A stretch of 64,000 nucleotides of DNA from Macrostomum hystrix (Eukaryota; Platyhelminthes; Macrostomidae). The notes beneath the pieces are model-generated. The model made no database searches. It had not been told where the DNA came from and worked only from the letters and a program-made list of their open reading frames with translations. A program made the translations under genes and the position numbers. Position 1 is the stretch's first letter. Each line of letters begins with the position of its first letter. This document shows positions 1 through 9,179 of the stretch, one piece after another. Where the stretch lies: assembly GCA_950097015.1 (NCBI GenBank), contig CATNEN010000038.1:22258001-22322000 (forward strand), given 5' to 3'.

Positions 1-1490
1 CTTGGGGGCTAACCCCCAAGAACCTTTGGTGGATTTACACGGCGATCATTAGACCGTCCGTCGCTTACGCTGGCCTCATCTGGGCCAGCGCCATGAGAAT
101 CCAGAAAAACCTGGAGGCGCTTTATAGGGTGCAGGGCAGAGCCTGTCGTATGACGCTGGGCGCCCCACCCTCCACTCCCTTCGAAGGCATGAATGCTTTC
201 CTCAACGCTACACCCATTGACATTTTCGTCAAGGGGGAAGCAGCAAAGTCCACCCGTCGTCTTCTTGATGCGGGTGTATCCTTCCAGAATTCGCGAGCCT
301 TCTCGAAGCGCTCCCTTCTGCCTCACTCTGACCTCTGCCTGAAAACTCTGGGCGAGTGCGGAGGGCTCACCATCCTTTCGGACGGGGCCCCGGCTACTTT
401 ACTCCGGAGCCACAGGTACAAAGTCAGCATCTCCCCTCGTAATGAGGTAAAGGACTGCTGGGATGACCCGGCAGTCCACTGTTACACTGACGGCTCTCTG
501 ATGAACGGTAAATCGGGATTCGGAGTGTGCGTCGCCTCGGGTGGTGAGGTCCTCTGGACCCACTCCCAATACTGTGGCAAGAGCTCTAGCGTTTTCCAAA
601 ACGAAGTGCTCGCCATCAGCTTCTGTGCGGCTGAGCTGCGCCAGAGGCAGCTGGCTGGTCGGAGGATCTTCTTTCACTCCGACAGTCAAGCAGCCCTCAA
701 GGCCCTCAGCCGCTGCACCTCTCGCTCCAGAACCACCTTGGACTGCAACACCCAGTTAAACGGGTTGGCGCAGTCTAACAAGGTGGAGCTGCTGTGGATC
801 CCTGGGCATGCCGGGTTCACAGGGAATGAGATGGCGGACCAGCTTGCTAAGGCTGGAGCAGCCAGCTCCCTGATGGGCCCGGGCCCGGAGTCCCCGATCC
901 CCATCTCAGTTGTCAACTCCAGCATCAACTGCTGGATGGAGACCCAGCACCGGAGGAGGTGGTCCAGCACCCTGAACTGTCGCCAGTCCAGGGCTGCGGT
1001 GCCAACCCCCTCTAGTAACCTGCGTAAGGCCTTACTCAGGCTTAACCGCAGAGACCTAAGAGCAGTCACTATGGCTCTTTCGGGACATGGCTGCTTCACC
1101 AGACACCGCTACCTTCAAGGCCACGTGCCTGAGGAAACGTGTCCCTTCTGCTGCTCCGGACGCGAAAATGCAGAGCATTTCATCTGCCACTGCCCGGCCT
1201 TCACCCGGGCCAGGCTAAAACATCTCGGGCCGGCACCGACTCTCGCCGAAGCCTGCTCGCCCGAGAACATCCCACAGCTCGCCCACTTCCTCCGGGATAC
1301 CGGCCGAGCTGATTTCTTCCCAGCCTATGGCGAGGAAGATCGCGCGGCGGAATCGACCGACGGACCACCCTGAGCGGCACCGCCTCGCTGGAGGCTGTCT
1401 GGCTGCCAGGGGTTAGCGATATGGGCGGCATCTGCCGCCTCCTCGCTGCGTCCGTCATGGAGGCTCCCTGCCGCTAAGTCAAGTAAGTCA
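1..1490 (+). mobile_element. LINE (non-LTR retrotransposon) 3' part, truncated by the window edge
   Basis: Holds the end of an ORF2-type polyprotein and a short 3' region after its stop codon at 1371-1373. No poly(A) tail or target-site duplication could be identified, so the 3' boundary is approximate. The order RT, RNase H, C-terminal zinc knuckle is that of I/Jockey-group LINEs. An endonuclease fragment at 9.2-9.8 kb may belong to a related family, but the two pieces do not overlap and cannot be matched. Confidence 0.8.
3..1373 (+). CDS. LINE ORF2 C-terminal part: reverse transcriptase end, RNase H, CCHC knuckle
   Basis: Open from the window edge to a TGA; the true start lies upstream. 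The first residues ([15 protein letters not shown]) match the last segment of LINE reverse transcriptases. An RNase H domain follows with its acidic residues in place: YTDGS, then QNEVLAIS, then HSDSQAAL, then the [15 protein letters not shown] motif. Near the C-terminus a CPFC...H....C zinc knuckle is visible, as in I- and Jockey-group elements. In the living element this protein would copy element RNA at a nicked chromosomal target and remove the RNA strand. The frame is uninterrupted across 1.37 kb with catalytic residues kept, so the copy is fairly young. Whether the upstream part is intact cannot be seen. Confidence 0.85.
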   Translation, partial: WGLTPKNLWWIYTAIIRPSVAYAGLIWASAMRIQKNLEALYRVQGRACRMTLGAPPSTPFEGMNAFLNATPIDIFVKGEAAKSTRRLLDAGVSFQNSRAFSKRSLLPHSDLCLKTLGECGGLTILSDGAPATLLRSHRYKVSISPRNEVKDCWDDPAVHCYTDGSLMNGKSGFGVCVASGGEVLWTHSQYCGKSSSVFQNEVLAISFCAAELRQRQLAGRRIFFHSDSQAALKALSRCTSRSRTTLDCNTQLNGLAQSNKVELLWIPGHAGFTGNEMADQLAKAGAASSLMGPGPESPIPISVVNSSINCWMETQHRRRWSSTLNCRQSRAAVPTPSSNLRKALLRLNRRDLRAVTMALSGHGCFTRHRYLQGHVPEETCPFCCSGRENAEHFICHCPAFTRARLKHLGPAPTLAEACSPENIPQLAHFLRDTGRADFFPAYGEEDRAAESTDGPP

Positions 1491-1493
1491 AGA

Positions 1494-1589
1494 CTTCGCT
1501 TTAATTCAATCTAGTTCTCTACATTTTCGGCCTTCTGATTGGTCCGCCTCTCACTTTCTAGCCTCCTCTCTTACCCTCAGTCGCGCACT
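1494..1589. repeat. 95-bp dispersed repeat, copy 1
   Basis: Nearly identical (a handful of mismatches) to 4110-4205. Both copies run from a CTTCGCT start to a TCGCGCACT end. This copy lies just past the LINE coding end; the other is in an intron of the discoidin/Ig gene. It may be the tail of the LINE or an independent short element. Confidence 0.7.
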
Positions 1590-1995
1590 CTCTTGTTATC
1601 GCCACGCCAACCCCCTCCAGTCTGTCCAACTTAACCATGCGCATATTCGAGTCGTGTATAGCCAAGGGCACAGCGCCCTGTCACTTTCGCTTCTCTTCTC
1701 TCCATTGGATACCCGCAGACCAACTTAAAAAATTATTGCTTCTCTTAATTTCTCGACACTCCTTCCAAGCAATTCGGAAAAAAACTCGAGCAATTCCCTA
1801 TTATTCATTTTTGTGCTTTAATTGGCTTTCGGCCTTTATACTTAAGCTTAATTCCCCAGGCTCACTTCTGCATTCTGCTATTTTTTACCGTTGGTCTAAT
1901 TTGTCCGAGCTACGATTTGTGAAGTGTAAAAGGTCCCGCTTTCAGGCACTTATAAGTCTTTAAAATTTTGTAAACAAAGAAGAAAATCTGCTCAC

Positions 1996-3356
1996 AGAGC
2001 ACGGCTACTGAGGTCTGCTTGCTGACAGAGCCAAGTCTGCAAGAGTAATTTCCAGAGTGATCAGGGAGTGCTCGAGCCACTGCAGTCTCGTGTTCTGCAA
2101 TGCAGGTACCGTTCGGAAGGCAGAGCTGGAGCCCGCTTGAGTTGAAGCACATCTGTGAGTTGTTGCAGTGCAGCTCGCAGCTTACAGAGAGCCTAGACTT
2201 GAGGGCCACCACCTGATCTACCGAGGTCGCTGGAATATAAGTTACCATTGAAATTTCAAGCTCAACTTGTGCACTACCTGCTTAAGAAATTGCTTTGAAA
2301 GTGAACTTACTCAGAACACTGACAGTGGAAGTTTTTGCAACCGATCCGAATCTGCACCAGTAGTCACCTGAGTGCTCAGGCTGAGCACTGCCAATGTGCA
2401 GCTCATGGCCATTTATGCAGCTGCCGTTGGGAGAGCACAGCTGCAGCTCGCTTGAGCTCGAGTTGAGTTTTACTCCATCGCAGTGCAGCAAGCAGCTCAC
2501 ACTGAACTTTGAGCTCTGAGGCACCAGCTGAGGCGCTGAGGATTCTGGAGATTTACAAATCATCCAATCGACATTGCTAAATCAAGGAAATTAAAAAATT
2601 TCCCTTCCACAACAATAGGTCCATAGTGAAAGACCCGAACTCACTCAGATGCATAGCCTGAAGCCTGAGATCTGCGAAGCTCATGTAGTCCTCATTATTA
2701 GGTGACACAGAAATGTTCCTTCGCAGCAGCAAGTGTCTCACCTGGAGTTCAGATGAAATCTCAGTGGGATCCAGAACTCATCAGAGCACAACTCAAGGCA
2801 CAGAGCAGGTCTCACCTCCGCTAAGCAGTTCACGGTGAAGATCTCACCAGCCTCGATACTCGCCTGCTTGCTCACCGTCAGGCCGCACCGTCTCCAGAGC
2901 TGCTGAGACTCTCTGAACTGGCTGTTCATGTTTCTTGAGCTGCAGTGATCACCTGAGAACAGCTGACTGCTGCTGCTCGATGTCCAGATCTCGATGTCTC
3001 TGGCTCTCGAGTAGACAAATTTAGCGCCATCTAAAAGTGAGAACTTCACGACTAAGCAGTGGAAGCTGATGTGCATGGAAAAAAATTGAGCAGTGACTCA
3101 CCCTCTCTGCCCTTCACAGTGACTGATCTGATGAGCACTGACTCATTCAGCTGCACTGCGAACCAATGAAATCCTCCGTCCGCTTGGCTTCTGTCTTTGC
3201 TGTGGAAGAATTCGTAGCTGTGGGTAGAATTCTTTACCGTCTTTTCCTCTTCGGCGGAGCTTCTGCTGCTGAAGCAAGACGTTCTTCCGCCGATCGTCTC
3301 AAAGGACGACTGCCAGGAGTTGAGCACTAGGCTCCTGCGAATCGGCAACTCACAGG
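1996..3356 (-). CDS. Downstream module (F5/8C-like, Ig1, Ig2), no signal peptide
   Basis: Exons 3356-3102, 3030-2816, 2690-2645, 2544-2311, 2229-1996. The first exon has an acceptor (CTGCAG) at the site matching the end of the signal peptide in the other module, and its phase (1) fits the donor at 3600. It is therefore best read as an internal exon and not a first exon. DNA above 3360 does not resemble the upstream module's 5' end; it resembles the 3' flank of the Ig2 exon (about 1795-1995 pairs with 3403-3599), which marks the border of a tandem duplication. Confidence 0.55.
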
Positions 3357-5345
3357 CTGCAGTTGCCATGGAAAATTGCATTTCAGAAAACACTGGACCA
3401 ATTCTCTATTATTCATTATGGTGTTTAAATTGGCTTTCGGCCTTTATACTTTGACTAATTTCCCTAGGCTAACTTCCGCATTGTGCTTTTTTACTGTTTG
3501 TCTAATTTGTCCGAGCTACGATTCGAAGTGTAAAAATGTCCCGCTTTCAGGCCCTTATAATTCTTTAAAAGTTATAAACAAAGTAGAAAACCTGCTCACA
3601 GAGCACGGCGACTGAGGTCTGCTTGCTGACAGAGCCATGTCTGCAAGAGTAATTTCCAGAATGCTCAGGAAGTGCTCGAGCCACTGCAATCTTGTGATCT
3701 GCAATGCAGGTACCGTTTGGAAGGCAGAGCTGGAGCCATCTTGAGCACAGAATTGAGCTGCTGCAGTGCAGCTCGCATCTCACAGTGAAACTCGACTTGA
3801 CGGCCACCAACTGATCCTCAGAGACTGCTGAAAAAATATTTTGACCAGCTGGTATGATAAACAGATAAACAAATAGCGATCGAATGCATTTTCTGTGACT
3901 GAAGTCTCTGTGACGAGGTAAAGGCAGGATGGGAATCAAGTATCGATTTTCGTTGATGAGGAGCTAATTTCTCAACGAGTTCATGAATTCCATTAATCAG
4001 AATGATCGTTGAATTGGCTATTGGCGTTTCAATTGACTTTGGGTGTTTGCTACCCTGTCCTGTCTGTTTTGCTGTCTGCTTACCTTGGATTCTTCACAGT
4101 CAGTTATGACTTCGCTCTAATTCTATCTAGTTCTCTACATTTTCCGCCTTCTGATTGGTCCGCCTCTCACTTTCTAGCCTCCTCTCTTGCCCTCAGTCGC
4201 GCACTACCTGCTTGAGAAATTACTTTATAATTGAACTCACTCAGCACACTGACAGTGGATGTTTTTGCAAACGATCCGAATCTGCACCAGTAGACACCTG
4301 AGTGCTCAGGCTGAGCACTGCCAATGTGCAGCTCATGGCCATTTATGCAGCGGCCTTTGGGAGAGCACAGCTGCAGCCCGATTGAGCTCAAGTTGAGTTT
4401 TGCTCCATCGCAGTAGTCCAGCTCGCAGCTCACACTGAACTTTGAGCTCTGAGGCACCAGCTGATGTAATGAGGATTCTGGAAATTTACAAATCATCCAA
4501 TCGACATTGCTAAATCAAGGAAATTAAAAAATTTCCCTTCCACAACAATAGGTCCATAGTGAAAGACCCGAACTCACTCAGATGCATAGCCTGAAGCCTG
4601 AGATCTGCGAAGCTCATGTAGTCCTCATTATTAGGTGACACAGAAATGTTCCTTCGCAGCAGCAAGTGTCTCACCTGGAGTTGAGATGAAATCTCAGTGG
4701 GATCCAGAACTCATCAGAGCACAACTCAAGGCACAGAGCAGGTCTCACCTCCGCTAAGCAGTTCACGGTGAAGATCTCACCAGCCTCGATACGCGCCTGC
4801 TTGCTCACCGTCAGGCCGCACCGTCTCCAGAGATGCTGAGACTCTCTGAACTGGCTGCTCATGTTTCTTGAGCTGCAGTGATCACCTGAGAACAGTTGAC
4901 TGCTGCTGCTCGATGTCCAGATCTCGATGTCTCTGGCTCTCGGGTAGAGATATGTAGCGTCATCTAAAAGTGAGTACTTCACGACTAAGCAGTGGAAGCT
5001 GCTGGCATGGAAGAAATTGAGCAGTTACTCACCCTCTCTGCCCTTCACAGTGACTGATCTGATGAGCAATGGCTCACGCAGCCACACTGCGAACCAATGA
5101 AATCCTCTGTCTGCTTGGCTTCTGTCTTTGCTGTGGAAGAACGCGTAGCTGGGGGTAGATTTCATTTCAATCCTTCTTGCTTCGGTGTTGCTTCTGTTGC
5201 TGAAGCAAGACGTTACTCCGCCGATCGTCTCAAAGGACGACTGCCAGGAGTTAAAGACATTGAATCTGCGAATCCACAACTCACAGCTCACATAAGCATC
5301 CGCAGTTGCCATGGAAACTTGCAGTGCCAGGATCAGCAGAAGCAT
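1996..5345 (-). CDS. Secreted modular protein, signal peptide + two (F5/8C-like, Ig, Ig) modules
   Basis: Predicted exons in order: 5345-5033, 4963-4749, 4623-4578, 4477-4241, 3827-3600, 3356-3102, 3030-2816, 2690-2645, 2544-2311, 2229-1996. Every boundary is GT-AG and all phases agree. Splits inside the discoidin domain are phase 1 then phase 0; all module borders are phase 1. The ATG at 5345 opens a signal peptide (MLLLILALQVSMATADA). The F5/8C (discoidin/fucolectin) pattern is HWFAVW..., IRSVTVKGRE, ARDIEIW, then YMSFADLR in the small third exon. Each Ig-like exon carries two cysteines and the EHSGxYxC signature. The last visible Ig exon ends in a phase-1 donor (GTGAGC), so at least one more exon is expected at lower coordinates and was not found. 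Inferred role: extracellular recognition, perhaps carbohydrate binding. The two halves could instead be separate genes, with the downstream one a broken copy lacking a signal peptide. Confidence 0.6.
3600..5345 (-). CDS. Upstream module (signal peptide, F5/8C-like, Ig1, Ig2)
   Basis: Exons 5345-5033 (signal peptide and first half of the F5/8C-like domain), 4963-4749 and 4623-4578 (rest of the domain), 4477-4241 (Ig1), 3827-3600 (Ig2). Donors read GTGAGT, GTGAGA, GTGAGT, GTGAGT, GTGAGC. The Ig1-Ig2 intron is 413 nt against 81 nt in the other module; the extra DNA includes the 95-bp repeat at 4110-4205. Ig2 is two codons shorter than its partner. Confidence 0.6.
4110..4205. repeat. 95-bp dispersed repeat, copy 2 (intronic)
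   Basis: Partner of 1494-1589. It accounts for part of the extra DNA that lengthens the Ig1-Ig2 intron in the upstream module. Confidence 0.7.
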
Positions 5346-5399
5346 GGCATTGGCCAGTTTGAGAATTTCAAAATCAGTGAAAATTTTTGCTGCTGAAAT

Positions 5400-6230
5400 C
5401 AACCCAGAAATTATAGCGGATTTACTATGGTGTCCTATTTGAATGAATCGGCACCTGCGATATGATTTGATGATCCAGGGAGTAAAACTGTTCACAGCAA
5501 ATCAAATAAAGGCACAATCTGCTTTATTTCGAAGCTTGGACCAAGTTGTGCTGCTGCTAGTTCATTTATCTGCACTTGTTCTTTCTTGCTCTTTATTTTT
5601 CTTGCTCGATAATATAGCTTTTTCAATCCTTTTTGGTTCTTTCTGCGTTCAAATTGGTGCGTGGCTGTCAGCAGTATGACGTGGCAGCGGTGTCGGGATG
5701 TACCATAGAAGACAGAATCAATTCGTTAAAAACTGCGAGCACTTTGGGTCACATGGGGGAGGCATAGCCGAGACGAAGAATGTCGCAGAGGGGATGATAC
5801 GCTAAGATTAGTCTTTTGGACAGAGAGAGAACTGTGAATGCATTACGTCTCTGGTTGCGACTGAAGGCGCTTGGTCGTATAATGGGAATCATCAATATGA
5901 TGGGAAAGCAGTCAGTTCGAAACATCCTGACTTACGTACGAAGAGACTGGAAGAACGCACACCTGCCAAAAGGAGGAGTGAGAATACAAAAGATCACGCA
6001 AGCTTTGGTGAACAGGTTGATCGATTTGTCAGCAACTACACATTTTTACATTTTTACAACTACATCAATTTCAAGCAAACGCTCATTTTATTTCAGCAAG
6101 CTTGCAATCAAATTCATCAACCTATTTTTGACCAGTCAGACCAGCATCCAAATTCTGCAACCTTGCATTCGACTTCAACAAAAGACATTAATTTTCAGCA
6201 AAGTGCAATTATCAACAAGGGCTCATCCCG
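5400..6230. other. 5' flank of the discoidin/Ig gene; no gene recognised
   Basis: Open frames here (for example plus-strand 5816-6280) have no recognisable domain. No core promoter could be assigned for the minus-strand gene that starts at 5345. Confidence 0.4.
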
Positions 6231-6234
6231 GTAG

Positions 6235-6468
6235 GCTCGCCTGCTGCGGCTGTTACAGACCGTGGCGCTGCTTTGCCTGAGGCAGAATGTGGTTGTCACT
6301 GCCTACCACTTGCCGGGCCGTTACCAGCTGTTTGCGGATGCCGCGTCCCGGCTGCATTGCCGCCAGGAGCTGCTTCATTTTTGGTGGCGCGCCTATGCCA
6401 CTTGCTGTTATGTTAGGGTAGGGGTGCTTGCATTTAGGGTAGGTGTGCGCAATAATACGAGTATATAA
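6235..6468 (+). pseudogene. Retroelement RNase H remnant (DIRS/Gypsy-like)
   Basis: After a stop at 6232 the frame reads LRQNVVVTAYHLPGRY followed by QLFADAASR. This matches the end of the RNase H region in DIRS and Gypsy-type polyproteins, where a histidine-proline-glycine turn is followed by an ADALSR-like motif. Only about 75 residues survive, with no reverse transcriptase, integrase or tyrosine recombinase around it. A decayed fragment; assignment to DIRS over Gypsy is a guess. Confidence 0.5.
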
Positions 6469-6501
6469 ATTTAGGTTCTTCAGTGATTGGCATTTGCAAT
6501 G

Positions 6502-6523
6502 CATACCTACGTACATGAATGCA
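6502..6523. repeat. 22-bp direct repeat, left copy
   Basis: CATACCTACG...GAATGCA here is identical to 9819-9840, where it is the first unit of the 41-bp minisatellite. The two copies bracket the block holding the LINE endonuclease fragment and the P-like transposon. Confidence 0.7.
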
Positions 6524-6704
6524 CCGGTAAAAGACTTGAAAATCTGAAAGGAACTCTAGAGAGTTCTAGGATAAAGCTATGCTAAAAATAGCAGCAGCAG
6601 AGGGCAAGCAACTGAGAGCAGAGAGGTTAGATGACGACACGCCCTGAGCCCACCCATTCATTACAGCGCAAACTCGACCCGGACCGACAGCAAAATCGGA
6701 ACCG

Positions 6705-6712
6705 GTCCGAAC
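6705..6712. repeat. Target-site duplication, left (GTCCGAAC)
   Basis: Exact copy of 8729-8736. Eight base pairs is the duplication length made by P-element transposases. Confidence 0.9.
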
Positions 6713-6743
6713 CACAGATACTATATTAACTAGATATGTCACT
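6713..6743. repeat. P-like element left terminal inverted repeat
   Basis: Starts CACAGATACTATATT and matches the complement of 8698-8728 at 29 of 31 positions. Confidence 0.9.
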
Positions 6744-7340
6744 CAGCAATATTTCATTAAGCTACTTTCAAGTCAGTAGAAATATGAACATTTCTTTATC
6801 TTTTTTGTTTGACAATAAGAAAAGTCGTCGGAGTTTAATACAAGAATACCGCTATTGACAACACAAATTAAAATCCAGATGATGCTTAATGAATTGTGGT
6901 TTTTACACCACTTTTAACACTGTTCATGTATTTAATTTTGTAAAATAAAATTTAAACATAACATTGGATTCTTTGCGAAGTCATATAGTTAATACAAATG
7001 TGCATAAAGTGCCGACAGAGTATGTACAGAAAATATTAAGCAAAGAACAGCGCAAAACAGTATTGAAGTATTTCAAGGATTAAACAATGCAAACGTCAAA
7101 ATATAGCATGCGCAAATATAAAATATAAAATGAGCAAATTTATAGATTTTGTATAACGGATCAAACTTCTGGTGTAAATGATAAACAGTTATGAATGGCT
7201 TGTGTTGGAGGAATAACAGTCAATAACTAGTTAGACTTCTTCACTTTGCGCAATGCGGAATACCTAGATAGTGCACTCGACCGCATTTGGCATCGGCACC
7301 AGTGATGCAGCCGCAAATGTGAAAACGTGCGGAATACTCA

Positions 7341-8225
7341 CTGTTGCACTTGTTCAAGATGTTGTTCACAAGCAGGAACCTTCTGCTGCAGCAGCTCTAG
7401 TTATGGCAGACACCAGGCGACGAAAAAAACTGACGGATTCGCCGTTTCAACGATGACTCTGATGGTAGCGGCATCTTCCATCTACTGCGGAGCAGTCGGT
7501 AAGCCGATGGACTTTTATGATGCAGCTGAATGGAGCTAGCGATGGCATCCTTGGTCCAGCGCATTCCACGGCTGTGAACATCTTTTCGCCCTTGAAGCTT
7601 GTTCTTCATCAGGCGAGTCGCGATCGAATCGCTACCCAACTGGACTGACTTCGCTTTTCTAATTCGGTCTTGCATCTGTCTGATAGTTCGATTCTGCCGG
7701 TGAACTTTGCTACGCAATTGTGCGATGATATCGTTACTTCGTTGAATAATTCCATCCTGGTCGACCGGGCTTCTGGGTACTGGTATTAACTGTTGTCGTT
7801 GATCTGCAGCGTCGCCGTCATTGTAATTATAAGGCAGTAGATGCGGAGGATATGCGTTGTCAATTTCCTCGTCGCTGCGGTCCATCATGTGCGTAGGATC
7901 ATGCGGTATCAGGCGGGGGAGCGTGAGCTCCTTGTCTGGAACTGCGTTCCACCGCAGTCGAGTTGCAGCATCATGTCTTAGGGAAGGACAATTGTAGGCA
8001 TCATCGGTAGAATGCTTGCTGCAAACTCGCAATCCTAGCGATGTTTGCGCAAAGTTTGCGGATCGTTTCGATGTCCAGATCGATTTCCAGCAGCCGCTGC
8101 CATCGACTTGCAACTTCGTTGTCGCTTGGGAATCTATGCATTCGAACAGCGACTCCATCATCCATTAGAGATTCGGCAGTGTAAGTGCACGTTGCCGCAC
8201 AGCAGCGCTTGCAACTGAAGTTCAT
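7341..8225 (-). pseudogene. THAP-domain P-element-like transposase, N-terminal part, frameshifted
   Basis: The ATG at 8225 opens a THAP-type C2CH zinc-finger domain: paired cysteines near the start, HRFPSDNEVASRWQ, then after a frame change near 8020-8050 the LRVCSKH and DAVP-like motifs. The expected phenylalanine after the CxxH pair is serine. A coiled-coil segment follows (IIAQLRSKVHRQNRTIRQM), then the typical P-transposase stretch SPSAYRLLRSRWKMPLPSESSLKRR written across 7440-7530. A stop at about 7396 ends the frame; a further recognisable segment (LLQQKVPACEQHLEQVQ) continues in another frame to 7341. The RNase H-like catalytic region is absent. The intact enzyme would cut and paste the element; this remnant could at most bind DNA. 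Confidence 0.8.
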
Positions 8226-8697
8226 GCTAAAGCTGTTGCTAACATGTCGCTGTTTTGGTGTATGAATTTAACTTCGCTTTAAGATGATATTCTGTCGATA
8301 ACCCCCACCCCCTACGCTGGCTGTGTGCGATCTTATTTTCCATCCCTCTTAACTTGCTATTGGTCCATTTGGTCTGCCCCTCTCACTCCCTTTCCTTCCT
8401 TCCTCTCCTCACTTATCAATCGCGCCGCGCCTTTCCTCGCAAACTCTACCCCCGTCACTCCTCTACCCCACTTAATTGCTCTGTGAGGCTTACTGACTGT
8501 GAGCCCTGAGGGAACAAACCAATGTACATTTTCTTGAACTGATAACAGAGTCGTATGGGTCATGTGACTTTCTCGTTCTCGTTGTTGCAATCTTTAAACC
8601 ACTTGATTTGTTCATCCTTACAAAAAATACAAGCCATATTCTTTACTTGCTACCGAACAGAAAGTAGCTAAAATATTTAAAAACATAAGTAAATGGA

Positions 8698-8728
8698 AGT
8701 GAACTATCTAGTTAATATAGTATCTGTG
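8698..8728. repeat. P-like element right terminal inverted repeat
   Basis: Ends ATAGTATCTGTG; the outer 24 bases are the exact complement of 6713-6736. Confidence 0.9.
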
Positions 8729-8736
8729 GTCCGAAC
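8729..8736. repeat. Target-site duplication, right (GTCCGAAC)
   Basis: Exact copy of 6705-6712. Confidence 0.9.
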
Positions 8737-9179
8737 CGGCCCGCGGGGGAGACCGACGGGAGGAGAATCGATCGAAGGCGGACGTCGAACCCCGTGACCA
8801 CGGGATGATGCGGAGCCGGCGTGGACCCCAACCTGGAGACGAGAGCTGGAGAAGGCCTGGACCGCTCACGATGATCCGATCGATGGGGGGGGAGAGGATA
8901 ATTGACGCTAGGGAAGGGGACTCCTTCGAAACGGAGTCTTTATCAGTCTTAACTTATTTGCAGTCTTAAGTTCTTTGCAGTCTTAACTTATTTGCACTTC
9001 GGTGCAGATAAATGCCGAGACCTCCTCGTGGTCAAGACGGTGAGCCGCGCTTCACTGCTGCGGCGGCCAACAGCGGCAGGACAAAGCGGGGGCAGCGGAG
9101 CGCGCACCGGCGAGTTAAACGCTGACGCGAGCGATACCGGCGAGGCCGGCAACATGGCGCCGCGCGCCGAGCTGCTGTC

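Larger units (their letters stand above)
6713..8728 (-). mobile_element. P-like DNA transposon, 2,016 bp, internally decayed
   Basis: Bounded by 31-bp terminal inverted repeats: 24 outer bases match perfectly, then two mismatches, then five matches. It is flanked by a perfect 8-bp duplication, GTCCGAAC. A 10-bp sub-terminal inverted repeat (AGCTACTTTC at 6760-6769, its complement at 8660-8669) lies 47 and 59 bp inside the ends. The minus strand carries the N-terminal part of a THAP-type transposase. Known P elements share this plan: 31-bp ends, 8-bp duplications, inner repeats and a THAP transposase. The catalytic part of the gene is missing, so the copy is non-autonomous. Host DNA is the 5' region of a LINE: rejoining the flanks restores an uninterrupted GC-rich stretch. 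The intact ends and unmutated duplication imply a fairly recent insertion. Confidence 0.9.

Noticed and set aside
1637-1963. 108-codon plus frame
   Set aside because: Covers a repeated flank (also at 3403-3599) in which the frame is not conserved.
5816-6280. 154-codon plus frame upstream of the RNase H remnant
   Set aside because: No recognisable motif, and not in frame with the remnant, which starts after a stop at 6232.
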